Source of the DNA: Streptomyces scabiei 87.22 | Lineage (GTDB): Bacteria > Actinomycetota > Actinomycetes > Streptomycetales > Streptomycetaceae | Direction: 5' to 3' | Length of the DNA: 64,000 nucleotides | NCBI RefSeq assembly: GCF_000091305.1 | Contig: NC_013929.1 | Span: 3,100,001 to 3,164,000, forward strand | Shown here: positions 56,418 through 63,956 of the stretch, in pieces | Layout of the letters: every line of letters starts with the position of its first letter | How positions within the stretch are numbered: position 1 is the stretch's first letter | Notes under the pieces: model-generated | What the model saw: only the letters and a program-made list of their open reading frames with translations | Database searches by the model: none | Told to the model about the DNA's origin: nothing | Program-made: the position numbers and the translations under genes

Positions 56418-56975
56418 GTGAGAGGCTCCATCGACGGTCTCGGCTCCTCGCACCCCATCGGCGCGATGCTTCCCGCCGTGTTCGCCGACGACGACCTCGC
56501 GCAGCGGTTCGTCGGCGGTCTGGACGACGTCATCGCCCCGATCCTGTCCGTCCTCGACTGCCTGGACTCCTACTTCACGCCGTCCCTGGCCCCGGTGGAC
56601 TTCACCCAGTGGCTCGCCGGCTGGGTGGGCGCCGAGACCGACGGCACGGAACCGGAGGACCGGCTGCGCGCCGCGGTCGCCGCCGCCACGTATCTGCACC
56701 GCGTCCGCGGGACCCGGCGCGGTCTGTCCGAGGCGGTGCGGCTGGTGTTCGGCGTGGTCCCGGAGATCACCGAGAGCGGCGCCGCCTCCTGGGACGCCCG
56801 CCCCCTCGGCCCGGTCCCCGGCGAGGCCCGCCCCCGTCTGCACGTGACCCTGCGCCTGCCCGACCCCACCTCCGCGGACGAGCACCGGCTGGACAGCCTC
56901 GTCGCCGCCGCCCGTCCCGCCCACATGCCCTACACGGTCCAGGTGACCGCCGCCGAAAGGATCCCCGAGAGATGA
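56418..56975 (+). CDS. CIS tail protein I-like wedge (Afp12/Pvc12-like)
   Basis: A 185-residue phage tail protein I family member (DDLAQRFVGGLDDVIAPILS, APVDFTQWLAGWVGAE, AATYLHRVRGTRRGLSEAVR). It is shorter than insect-type Afp12 and partners baseplate J. GTG at 56418 follows a GGGGGAGG site. It overlaps the next gene by ATGA. In eCIS the gene after this is usually a tail fibre; here a membrane protein takes that place. Confidence 0.9.
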   Translation: MRGSIDGLGSSHPIGAMLPAVFADDDLAQRFVGGLDDVIAPILSVLDCLDSYFTPSLAPVDFTQWLAGWVGAETDGTEPEDRLRAAVAAATYLHRVRGTRRGLSEAVRLVFGVVPEITESGAASWDARPLGPVPGEARPRLHVTLRLPDPTSADEHRLDSLVAAARPAHMPYTVQVTAAERIPER

Positions 56976-58444
56976 CCAGCCCGACCCCCGGCACCGGCCA
57001 GGCCCGGAGCTGCGCCGAGTGCGGAACCCGCGGGGAGCCCGGCCAGTCCTTCTGCGACGCCTGCGGCGCGGTGCTCGGCTGGACCGGAACCCCGGCCCGC
57101 GCGGCCACGGGCGAGGCCCCGGCTGCCGCCGCCCCCGCGACCGTCCCGGCCGCCGACCGCACGGACGACCCGGCCCCGGCCGCGGCCCCCGCGGGCGCGC
57201 CCGCCGGCCGTCCGGCGGCCCCCGGAGAGCCCGGCTGGGACGCCTTCGCGCTCCCGGGCGCGGGCACCGGTACGGCCCGCACCGGCCACGACGGCGCCCA
57301 GGACACCGGCCGGCCGGGCACGGTCGCGGCCCCCGGGACCACCCCGGCGGCCCGCACGGACGCACCCCCCGCCGCCGAACCGGCCGCCGCCGGCGCGACG
57401 ACAGCGGCGACGGCGACGGCGGCTCCCCCGGCCGAGCCCCGGACCCCGTCCCCGGCGGCCGCCCCCGAGCCGGTCCCCGCGCCCCGCCCCCGCCATGACG
57501 ACGAGGCCCCCACCACCCCCCTCCCGACACCCGCCGCGCCCTCGCCCTCCGACGCCGACCGGGCCAGGTCCCTGCTCGTCCCGGTCGCCGACCCCGAACC
57601 CCGTGCCCCGGCGGAGCCGGCCGTCGCGCCCGTGCTGCCGGGCCGCCCGGACGTGCAGCGGCCCCAGGTGCGCACCCCGGGCCCGGAGTTCGGCACGGAC
57701 GGAGGTGTGCCCTGCCCGTGGTGCGGGACCCCCACCCGGCCGGACCGTCACTTCTGCGCGCGCTGCGCGATGCCGATGGCCGGCCGTGCGGAGACACCGG
57801 GACGGCTGCCGTGGTGGCGCAGGCTGCTGATCGGCCGCGACACGCAGACCCCGTGGGCCGGCGACCGCCCGCGGCTGCGGCGCGGCTTCGGCGCGATCCT
57901 CAACTGGGTGGTCGCCGCCGTCGTCCTCACCCTGGTCGTCACCCTCGCCTTCAAGGCGGACGACGGCTACCGGGCGGCCCGCGACCACTTCGCCAAGCGT
58001 GCGTCGGTCGTCCCCGACACCTTCAAGGCGTCCCGCTCCTTCCCCGGCCACAAGCCGGACCTGGCCTTCGACACGTACAGCAACACGTGGTGGGGTCCGG
58101 GTGTCACGCAGTCCGGCGAGGGCGAGTGGCTGGAGGCCCACTTCGAGGAGCCGATCCGGCTGCTGGACGTGGTCATCACACCGGGCGTCTCCAAGCAGGC
58201 GGACCAGCGCTCGGAGTCGGCCCGCCCGCACCGCATCGAGGCGACCGTCACCGCCGCCGACGGCTCCAAGTCCACCAGAATGCTCACCCTCGACCAGGCC
58301 GCCGGCGGCCAGAGCCGCAAGTTCCGCGTCGGGGACGCCAAGTCCGTCCGCTTCACCATCCGCTCCTCCTACGGCGCGGACGACAAGAAGCAGGTGGCCA
58401 TCGCGGAGATCGAGTTCTTCGGCCGCTCGAACAGCAACAGCTAG
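56972..58444 (+). CDS. cisA: CisA-like membrane protein: zinc ribbons, disordered linker, one TM helix, glycan-binding-like domain
   Basis: A 490-residue protein at the end of the CIS operon. Cys14/17/28/31 (CAECG..CDACG) and Cys248/251/262/265 (CPWCG..CARC) form two zinc ribbons, separated by a long Ala/Pro/Glu-rich stretch. One hydrophobic helix lies at about 309-330, then a discoidin/NADase-glycan-type beta domain (about 350-490; FDTYSNTWWGPGV, LEAHFEEPIRLLDVVITPG). There is no signal peptide, so the zinc part should be cytoplasmic. CisA of S. coelicolor, as I recall, links the cytoplasmic CIS to membrane function and cell death. Name assigned by position and architecture. Confidence 0.82.
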   Translation: MTSPTPGTGQARSCAECGTRGEPGQSFCDACGAVLGWTGTPARAATGEAPAAAAPATVPAADRTDDPAPAAAPAGAPAGRPAAPGEPGWDAFALPGAGTGTARTGHDGAQDTGRPGTVAAPGTTPAARTDAPPAAEPAAAGATTAATATAAPPAEPRTPSPAAAPEPVPAPRPRHDDEAPTTPLPTPAAPSPSDADRARSLLVPVADPEPRAPAEPAVAPVLPGRPDVQRPQVRTPGPEFGTDGGVPCPWCGTPTRPDRHFCARCAMPMAGRAETPGRLPWWRRLLIGRDTQTPWAGDRPRLRRGFGAILNWVVAAVVLTLVVTLAFKADDGYRAARDHFAKRASVVPDTFKASRSFPGHKPDLAFDTYSNTWWGPGVTQSGEGEWLEAHFEEPIRLLDVVITPGVSKQADQRSESARPHRIEATVTAADGSKSTRMLTLDQAAGGQSRKFRVGDAKSVRFTIRSSYGADDKKQVAIAEIEFFGRSNSNS

Positions 58445-58538
58445 CGCGGGAAGGGCACCCACGGGGGCCGGGACAGAGCGCCGGGGGCTGGTTCCGGGAA
58501 AGGCGGACGACGTCGCTCCGGATCTGCGAGCCTGGTTC

Positions 58539-58567
58539 GGTGACCGGCCCCCCACAGGCCGGTCACC
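58539..58567 (+). terminator. Hairpin between CIS operon and GH25 gene
   Basis: Perfect 11-base arms GGTGACCGGCC and GGCCGGTCACC with a 7-base loop, ending 29 bases before the GH25 start. It could end the CIS message or, lying in the GH25 leader, limit its translation. Confidence 0.65.
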
Positions 58568-58596
58568 GGCCCGGCTCCCCCACCTCCGGAGACCTC

Positions 58597-59151
58597 ATGC
58601 TGCGCGGTATCGACGTCAGCTCCCACCAGCCCTCCGACTACGACACCACCGGCCTGTCCTTCGTCTTCGTCAAGGCCACCGAGGGGCGCACCTACACCAA
58701 CCCCCGACTCGCCGCCCAGACCAGGACCGCTCGCGAGGCGGACCTGGTCGTCGGCTTCTACCACTTCCTCTGGCCGGGCCATACGACCGCCCAGGCCGAG
58801 TACTTCGTCGGCAGGGCCCCGGAGCGGGCGGGCGACATCCTCGCCGTCGACTGGGAGACGACGGGCGAGGGCACCCGCGCGAGCAACGCCGAGAAGGACC
58901 GCTTCCTGCGGAAGGTGAAGGAACTCCGCCCGGAGCACCGGGTGGTCCTCTACTGCAATCGCGACTACTGGCTGACCGTCGACACGACGTCCTACGCCGG
59001 CGACGGCCTCTGGATCGCCGACTACGTCACCGCCGGCAGACCGCGCGTCAAGGCCCGGTGGCGCTTCCACCAGTACACGGACCACCCGGTCGACAAGAAC
59101 GTGGCCGACTTCCCGAGCAAGGCCGCGCTGCGCGAGTGGGCCGGCGGCTGA
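58597..59151 (+). CDS. GH25 muramidase without signal peptide
   Basis: A 184-residue lysozyme of family GH25 (Chalaropsis type), cutting between MurNAc and GlcNAc. The fold starts at residue 3 (RGIDVSSHQPSDYDTTGL), leaving no room for a signal peptide. Catalytic acids fit Asp6 and the DxE motif Asp85/Glu87 in ILAVDWETTG. KATEG and VGFYHFLWPG are family motifs. A CCGGAG ribosome site supports ATG 58597. It lies 152 bases after cisA across a hairpin. Secreted lysozymes normally have signal peptides, so it might act from inside, e.g. as CIS cargo; that is inference. Confidence 0.9.
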   Translation: MLRGIDVSSHQPSDYDTTGLSFVFVKATEGRTYTNPRLAAQTRTAREADLVVGFYHFLWPGHTTAQAEYFVGRAPERAGDILAVDWETTGEGTRASNAEKDRFLRKVKELRPEHRVVLYCNRDYWLTVDTTSYAGDGLWIADYVTAGRPRVKARWRFHQYTDHPVDKNVADFPSKAALREWAGG

Positions 59152-59179
59152 GCGTCGCGGGCGGAGCCGGTCGCCGGGA

Positions 59180-59842
59180 TCAGCCCCGGAACTCCGGCGT
59201 CCGTTCCGGTGACGCCTCGGCCAGTGCCTTGGTGACGGCCTCGGTGTCGCCCCGGAGGCCGTAGACGGGGGTGTCGGGCTGCTGGCGCCAGGAGTCGTCG
59301 AGGCCGCCGGCGTCGACGGTGTCGAAGCCGAGTTCGTCGATGAGGGCGCGGACCTTGGACTTGGCCGCATCGTCGTCGCCGGCGACGGGGAGGGCGACGC
59401 GGTCGGGAGCGCCGGCGGGGCGGGGGAGGTCGAGGATGTCCTGGGCGTAGGTGCCGTTGAACGCCTTGACGACGGGGTGGCCGAGGTGCTGTTCGGTCCA
59501 GCGGCTCTCGGTGAGGCCGTCGTCCTCGATCGCGGCGATCCTGCCGTCGCGCCGGCGGGGATAGTAGTTGCCGGTGTCGATGACGACGACGCCGTCCGCT
59601 GCCGCGTCGAGGAGGCCGGAGGGCAGGTCGGGCACCGCCTTCAGCGGGATCGTGACCACCACGATCTCGGCACCGCGGGCCGCCTCCTCCACCGTGACCG
59701 CGGTCGCGCCCGTCTCCTCGGCCAGCGCGGTGAGGGTCTGCGGACCGCGCGAGTTCGCGACGGAGACGTCGTGGCCGAGGGCGGTGAGCCGCCGGGTGAG
59801 GTTGCCGCCGATGTTGCCCGCGCCGATGATGCCGATCTTCAT
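59180..59842 (-). CDS. NADPH-dependent F420 reductase-like NAD(P)-binding protein
   Basis: A 220-residue Rossmann protein with the dinucleotide motif IGIIGAGNIGGNL and the NSRGP segment that reads the 2'-phosphate of NADP. VVIDTGNYYPRRRDG and VKAFNGTYAQDIL match the F420-dependent NADP reductase-like family. The family also contains enzymes on other substrates, so F420 use is not certain. ATG at 59842. It is convergent with the GH25 gene. Confidence 0.87.
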   Translation of the reverse strand: MKIGIIGAGNIGGNLTRRLTALGHDVSVANSRGPQTLTALAEETGATAVTVEEAARGAEIVVVTIPLKAVPDLPSGLLDAAADGVVVIDTGNYYPRRRDGRIAAIEDDGLTESRWTEQHLGHPVVKAFNGTYAQDILDLPRPAGAPDRVALPVAGDDDAAKSKVRALIDELGFDTVDAGGLDDSWRQQPDTPVYGLRGDTEAVTKALAEASPERTPEFRG

Positions 59843-59984
59843 GACAGGCCGCCCTTCGTGTTCGGGGTGTTCCGGGAGCCGGGAGATCCGAGTGGTCCCG
59901 GAGGTTCCACATATGCATGCGCGTGCATGCAGTACTCGCCAACCCCGGAGTGCCCCGAGCTATTCCGGTGCCCGGCACGACGAA

Positions 59985-60017
59985 GGGCGCCCCCGTCGTA
60001 CGCGACGGAAGGCGCCC
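59985..60017 (-). terminator. Terminator downstream of EF-hand gene
   Basis: Arms GGGCGCC and GGCGCCC with an inner stem CCGTCG/CGACGG form a hairpin 15 bases past the EF-hand stop on the minus strand. Confidence 0.75.
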
Positions 60018-60031
60018 CTCTGCCCCTGGCC

Positions 60032-60244
60032 TCACTTGTCCAGGTGGGCCCAGAACTCGTCGAACGACAGGAGCTTGTCGCCGTTGAGGTCACGGGTGCG
60101 GATGATGACCTCCGCCACGGACTCGGTGACGTTCCAGTCGCCCTCCTGGGCCAGGGCGGTCTTGAACTCCGCTGCGGTGATGAACCCGTCACCGTCCGCG
60201 TCGATCCGCTGGAACTCCTTGCGCGCTGCCTCGATGTCCGCCAC
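60032..60244 (-). CDS. Two-EF-hand calcium-binding protein
   Basis: A 70-residue calmodulin-like protein. Loop 1 is canonical, D15-ADGDGFITAA-E26; loop 2 is D52-LNGDKLLSFD-E63. Such small EF-hand proteins (Cab family) bind calcium in Streptomyces and affect development in some cases. GTG at 60244 has an AAGGGGCGG site. Its own terminator suggests a single-gene transcript. Confidence 0.93.
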   Translation of the reverse strand: MADIEAARKEFQRIDADGDGFITAAEFKTALAQEGDWNVTESVAEVIIRTRDLNGDKLLSFDEFWAHLDK

Positions 60245-60315
60245 CGATCCGCCCCTTCTTGGTGCCCTGCCCGTTCCGGACAGTCCTGCCTACGGTCCTA
60301 CTGACGCAGGTCAGA

Positions 60316-60437
60316 TTAACCGGCCGGGCGAGCGCGGAGTGCGGCGACCACCCTCGCGAACTCCTCGGTGTGCGCCGACAAGGGCTCGACGCCCCGCGCT
60401 GCCCGATGGCGAGGAGGCGCGTGCCGTGATCGATCAT
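60316..60437 (-). pseudogene. Possible frameshifted small ORF
   Basis: On the minus strand ATG at 60437 starts IDHGTRLLAIGQRG, and, one base shifted, GVEPLSAHTEEFARVVAA continues to a TAA at 60316. Dropping one G in a GCGGGGCG run would give a natural-looking 39-residue protein. With so little sequence this may be chance. The surrounding gap (60245-60489) also holds the promoters of the EF-hand and GNAT genes. Confidence 0.22.
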
Positions 60438-60489
60438 GTCTGGGAGTCTGGGCCCTCCAGTGGGCGGAGACTCGGGGAGTACGGCGGCG

Positions 60490-61140
60490 ATGGAGAGCTT
60501 GCGGGACATTCTGGACGCGGCGGCCGTGGGAGTCTTCCCGCCGGCGGACGGCGGTACGACGGTCGTCGCCCAGCCCTCCCCCCGGGACGCGGGGGTCCTG
60601 TGTTTCACGGCGCACTCCGTCGTGTTCACGGACGAGGACCCGCGGTGGGTGCGCGAGAGTCTCGCGGAGACGGAGTGCGACGGGCTGTCCGCCAGCATGA
60701 ACCCGCGGTTCCTCGCGGCCCTCATGGAACGGACGGGCCGTACGACCGAGACCATCGACGCGATGCTGGTCGCCCCGCCCCTGCCGGGCGAACCTCCGCT
60801 CCCGCTGCGGGAGATCGAGGACCCCGGTCACGCCCGGGTCGCGTACGCACGGCTGCGCCGTGACGACGTACGGGTCTGGACGGTGGACGGCGGCGTCCTG
60901 ACGACGGGCCGGGGCATCGCCGGGCGGCTGGAGGTCTCGGTCGAGGTGGACGAGGACGCACGGGAGCGGGGGCTGGGACGGGCGCTGGTGCATGCCGCGC
61001 GCCACCTCGTCGCCGAGCCGCTGTGGGCGCAGATCGCGCCGGGGAACGCCCGCAGCGTGCGGGCGTTCCAGTCGGCGGGCTACCGGCCGGTGGGCTCGGA
61101 GATCCTGCTCGTCCCCCGGCAGCCACGCGGGGACCGGTGA
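60490..61140 (+). CDS. GNAT family N-acetyltransferase
   Basis: A 216-residue acetyltransferase. The C-terminal GNAT core shows LEVSVEVDEDARERGLGRAL (pyrophosphate-binding R/Q-x-x-G-x-G/A-type loop) and PGNARSVRAFQSAGYRPVG. The N-terminal half is less typical. Substrate unknown. ATG at 60490 (ESLRDILDAAAVG) is preferred to an ATG 18 codons earlier because GGGGAG lies suitably upstream and coding bias starts here. Confidence 0.85.
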   Translation: MESLRDILDAAAVGVFPPADGGTTVVAQPSPRDAGVLCFTAHSVVFTDEDPRWVRESLAETECDGLSASMNPRFLAALMERTGRTTETIDAMLVAPPLPGEPPLPLREIEDPGHARVAYARLRRDDVRVWTVDGGVLTTGRGIAGRLEVSVEVDEDARERGLGRALVHAARHLVAEPLWAQIAPGNARSVRAFQSAGYRPVGSEILLVPRQPRGDR

Positions 61141-61167
61141 CCGCGCGGGGCCGGTGGGGCGGCGGTG

Positions 61168-61794
61168 TCAGTGCCAGGGCTCGTAGTGCGGGTTGCCCAC
61201 GCACTCGCTCATCTTCTCCGTCCTGGTCTTCTTGTCGACCGGGCAGACGCCGATGACGAACTCCGTCCTGATGCCGCCGGGGAAGGCGACCTCGACCTGG
61301 TCGGCCCACTTGTGCCGGTCGCCGATGGTCTTGTTGACGTCCACGCCGCCGGGGGCGTCGATGTAGTAGTTGTAGCCGGACTTGTACCAGGTCTTGTACA
61401 GGTCGTGGTCGTAGGTCGTGGAGACGTACGGCGAGGGCTGGTTGACCAGGACGTAGCTCTCGATGTCGTACTGCCCGTCGATGACGTCCTTGGGGAGGAA
61501 GCCCTGCTCGAAGACGACGGCCGGGCCCCGGCTGTCGCTGCGGTAGAGCGTGCCGCAGGTGGTGCGCCAGACCGGGTCGGGGGTGATGCGCTCGACGTCC
61601 ACGCGGGGGTCGGCGGCGGCGTGCACCGGGTCGTCGAACCGGGGACAGGCGGGGGCGGCGGCCTTGGCCGACGTGGCGGTGGCGGTGGGGGTCTGGGCCG
61701 GAGCGGTCGCGGCGGAGGTCGCGAGGACGGCGGAGAGGGACAGGACGACGGCGGCGGCCCGGCGCCGCACACGAGAAGTGATCACGCTCAGCAC
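61168..61794 (-). CDS. Secreted pierisin/scabin-like ADP-ribosyltransferase (ScARP type)
   Basis: A 208-residue exported mono-ADP-ribosyltransferase. After a signal peptide (VVLSLSAVLATSAATAPA) the R-S-E-type active site is visible: Arg85 (TLYRSDSR), the S-T-T strand at 125-127 (PYVSTTYD) and Q-x-E at Gln166/Glu168 (QVEVAFPGG). Cysteines at about 50, 80 and later pairs suggest disulfides. The sequence is very close to what I recall of S. coelicolor SCO5461 (ScARP), which modifies guanine bases and nucleosides. A GTG at 61785 is an alternative start. Confidence 0.93.
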   Translation of the reverse strand: MLSVITSRVRRRAAAVVLSLSAVLATSAATAPAQTPTATATSAKAAAPACPRFDDPVHAAADPRVDVERITPDPVWRTTCGTLYRSDSRGPAVVFEQGFLPKDVIDGQYDIESYVLVNQPSPYVSTTYDHDLYKTWYKSGYNYYIDAPGGVDVNKTIGDRHKWADQVEVAFPGGIRTEFVIGVCPVDKKTRTEKMSECVGNPHYEPWH

Positions 61795-61909
61795 GATCTC
61801 GGCTGCGCGGCGCCGGGCCGGGGACCGTCACTCGTACGGAGGCGTGTCAGTCCGGGCGGTTGTCATGGGGCGGTGAGGGTCGCCATGGGTCGGTGCGGGT
61901 CGGTGTGGA

Positions 61910-63148
61910 TCACCGGAAGATGCCCGTGTGCCCGAGGGAGTAGCGGCCCGGCTGCGGGTACACCGCGAGGCCGTGCGGGCCGCTGCCCACGGGGATGCGG
62001 GCGAGCTGCTTCCCGGTGCGGGTGTCGAGGGCGTACACCTCGGAGTCGTAGCGGCCGGAGAGCCACAGGACCTTGCCGTCGGCGGAGACGCCGCCCATGT
62101 CGGGGCTGCCGCCTTCGGGCAGGTGCCATTTCCTCGTGAGCCTGTTCTCGGTGAAGTCGAAGACGGAGACCGTGCCCTCGCCCCGGTTGGAGACGTACAT
62201 CTCGCGGGAGTCGCGGCCGACGTACAGCCCGTGGGTGCCCTTGCCGGTGGGCAGCAGCTTCGGCTCGCCGAACGTGTCGCCGTCGAGGACCCACATGCCG
62301 TCGGCCATCATGTCGGCGATGTAGAACCGCTCGCCGTCCGGGGAGATCTTCACGTCCTGCGGCATGGCCCCCTCGAACGGCAGCTTCAGCTGCCCGATCA
62401 CCTTCATCCTCGCGGTGTCGACCTTGAGCAGTTCGCCGCTGAACTCGCACGAGACGATGAAGTACGTGCCGTCGGCGGAGAAGTCGGCGTGGTTGACGCC
62501 GTAGCAGCTGACCGGCTCGGTCCTGACCCGCTTCATGGTGTGCGGGTCGCGGAAGACGAGTTCGCGGTCGAGCGAGGCCATGACGACGGCGTACTCGCCG
62601 TTCGGGGTGAAGTACAGGTTGTAGGGGTCGTGCACCTCGACCGGCTCGCCCGCCTTCCCCGTCGCCGGGTCGATGGGGGTGAGGGTGTGGCCCCGGTTGT
62701 TGTTGACCCACAGGGTCTTCAGGTCCCAGGAGGGCACCACGTGCTGGGGCTGGCGGCCCACCGGGATCGTCTCGACGATCTCGTACGTCTCCGGGTCGAT
62801 CACGGAGACGGTGTCGGACTCGCTGTTGGGGACGTACACCCGGGACGGGAAGTCCTTGACGACCGGGGAGAGCCGGCCCGGGCGGTCGGCGGCGTAGACG
62901 TCCCGGGGATCCAGCAGGGGCGGCATGCCGCGCAGGCCCCGGACCGCCGTCCGCCGGCTCTTCCTCCGCTCGGCGGCCTCGGCCTCGGCGGCGGCCCGGG
63001 CGGCCCGGATCCGCTGCTCGTGCTCCGTGGTCCCGGCCCCCGTCCCGGCCCCGGCGCCGCACGCGGCGACGGCGGCGAGCACGGTGGCCGCGAGAAGGGC
63101 GCGCTGGACGAGGGTGCGCTGCTTGAGGGAGCTGCGGGGCGTGGTCAC
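61910..63148 (-). CDS. YncE-like beta-propeller lipoprotein
   Basis: A 412-residue lipoprotein. The signal sequence ends in lipobox VAAC near residue 30, followed by an Ala/Glu/Arg-rich coiled segment and seven-bladed propeller repeats of the YVTN/YncE type (RVYVPNSESDTVSVIDPETY, TLWVNNNRGHTLTPID, EMYVSNRGEGTVSVFDF). Family members are surface or periplasmic and often bind DNA or other partners; the role here is unknown. The GTG start is 8 bases after TATAAAGG, a possible -10 element that would make the mRNA nearly leaderless. Confidence 0.88.
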   Translation of the reverse strand: MTTPRSSLKQRTLVQRALLAATVLAAVAACGAGAGTGAGTTEHEQRIRAARAAAEAEAAERRKSRRTAVRGLRGMPPLLDPRDVYAADRPGRLSPVVKDFPSRVYVPNSESDTVSVIDPETYEIVETIPVGRQPQHVVPSWDLKTLWVNNNRGHTLTPIDPATGKAGEPVEVHDPYNLYFTPNGEYAVVMASLDRELVFRDPHTMKRVRTEPVSCYGVNHADFSADGTYFIVSCEFSGELLKVDTARMKVIGQLKLPFEGAMPQDVKISPDGERFYIADMMADGMWVLDGDTFGEPKLLPTGKGTHGLYVGRDSREMYVSNRGEGTVSVFDFTENRLTRKWHLPEGGSPDMGGVSADGKVLWLSGRYDSEVYALDTRTGKQLARIPVGSGPHGLAVYPQPGRYSLGHTGIFR

Positions 63149-63250
63149 GCGACCTTTATAGGGAGGTTCGCCGGGAATTCCGACGATTGGCCCGATCGAC
63201 GGAGGTGCGCGTGGCGGCCGCCGGGCCCCGTCGCCGGCCGGCGACCGGTG

Positions 63251-63766
63251 TCAGCGGTCGGCGACCCTCATCTCGAACCAGGTCGTCTTGCCCCGCGGCA
63301 GCAGGTCGACGCCCCAGCGGTCGGCGAGCTTGTCCACCAGGAACAGGCCCCGCCCGCTGGTGTCCATCTCCTGCACCGGCATCAGACAGGGCAGTCCGCG
63401 CGAGGGGTCGCGGACCTCGACCCGGATCCAGCCGGGGCGGCGGCGCATGCGGAGTCCGAAGACGCGGGCGCCGGTGTGCCGTACGGCGTTGCCGACGAGT
63501 TCGGAGACGAGCAGGACCGCGTCCTCGGTCATCTTGGGCGACAGCCGCCACTGGCGGAGCACGACGACCTGGGCGAGCCGCCGGGCCGTGGCGGCGGACT
63601 CGGGACGGGACGGCAGCGGGACCTCCGCCTCGGTCGGGTTGCCGAACAACTCCAGTGCCTTCTGCGCCCGTTCGTCCTCGATCGCAGGTGACCAACGCGC
63701 CGCGGTCGCACTCCCGTGCCGCCGCGGCTGTTCGATACCCTCCAGCCCCGCCATGCCCTCCATCAT
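63251..63766 (-). CDS. RsbW-like ATP-binding (HATPase_c) anti-sigma-type protein
   Basis: A 171-residue histidine-kinase-type ATPase domain protein with N-box ELVGNAVRHT, G1-type EVRDPSRG and MDTSGRGLFLVDKLADRWG. In Streptomyces such proteins act as anti-sigma or anti-anti-sigma kinases or unknown switches. ATG at 63766 (MEGMAGLEGIEQ) is chosen. In-frame ATGs further upstream (63847, 63934) precede codons with low third-position GC, unlike the rest, and a GGCCCC-tttc-GGGGCC hairpin at 63777-63792 lies just 5'. The N-terminus remains uncertain. Confidence 0.87.
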   Translation of the reverse strand: MMEGMAGLEGIEQPRRHGSATAARWSPAIEDERAQKALELFGNPTEAEVPLPSRPESAATARRLAQVVVLRQWRLSPKMTEDAVLLVSELVGNAVRHTGARVFGLRMRRRPGWIRVEVRDPSRGLPCLMPVQEMDTSGRGLFLVDKLADRWGVDLLPRGKTTWFEMRVADR

Positions 63767-63941
63767 GGCCGTCCCGGGCCCCTTTCGGGGCCGTTCCACA
63801 GGAATACAACCCCCGGAACCAACCATTCCGGGACTTTCGGATGTCATATGCCAGAGGCAGCAAACCATCCACGAAAGCCCGTCCGACCTGCGCGAACAGC
63901 CTGAACTTCGGTCAACGGCGCGAGCGTTGGGCAAGGTTCTC

Positions 63942-63956
63942 TTAAGGCTGCCTTAA
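63942..63956. repeat. Small perfect palindrome upstream of the ATPase gene
   Basis: TTAAGGC-T-GCCTTAA is a perfect palindrome, 175 bases upstream of the chosen ATPase start. Its AT-rich ends suggest an operator, but no adjacent regulator is visible in the window. Confidence 0.45.

Noticed and set aside
44285..56975. Type VI secretion system
   Set aside because: No TssJ/L/M membrane complex or ClpV; sheath, tube and spike resemble the eCIS/phage-tail branch.
33906..58444. Prophage or phage-tail bacteriocin locus
   Set aside because: No capsid, portal, terminase, integrase, holin or attachment repeats; the DUF4255 and AAA+ genes and CisA mark a CIS instead.
63767..63934. Longer N-terminus for the RsbW-like ATPase
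   Set aside because: Codons in this stretch have low third-position GC and include a hairpin, so it looks like leader rather than coding.
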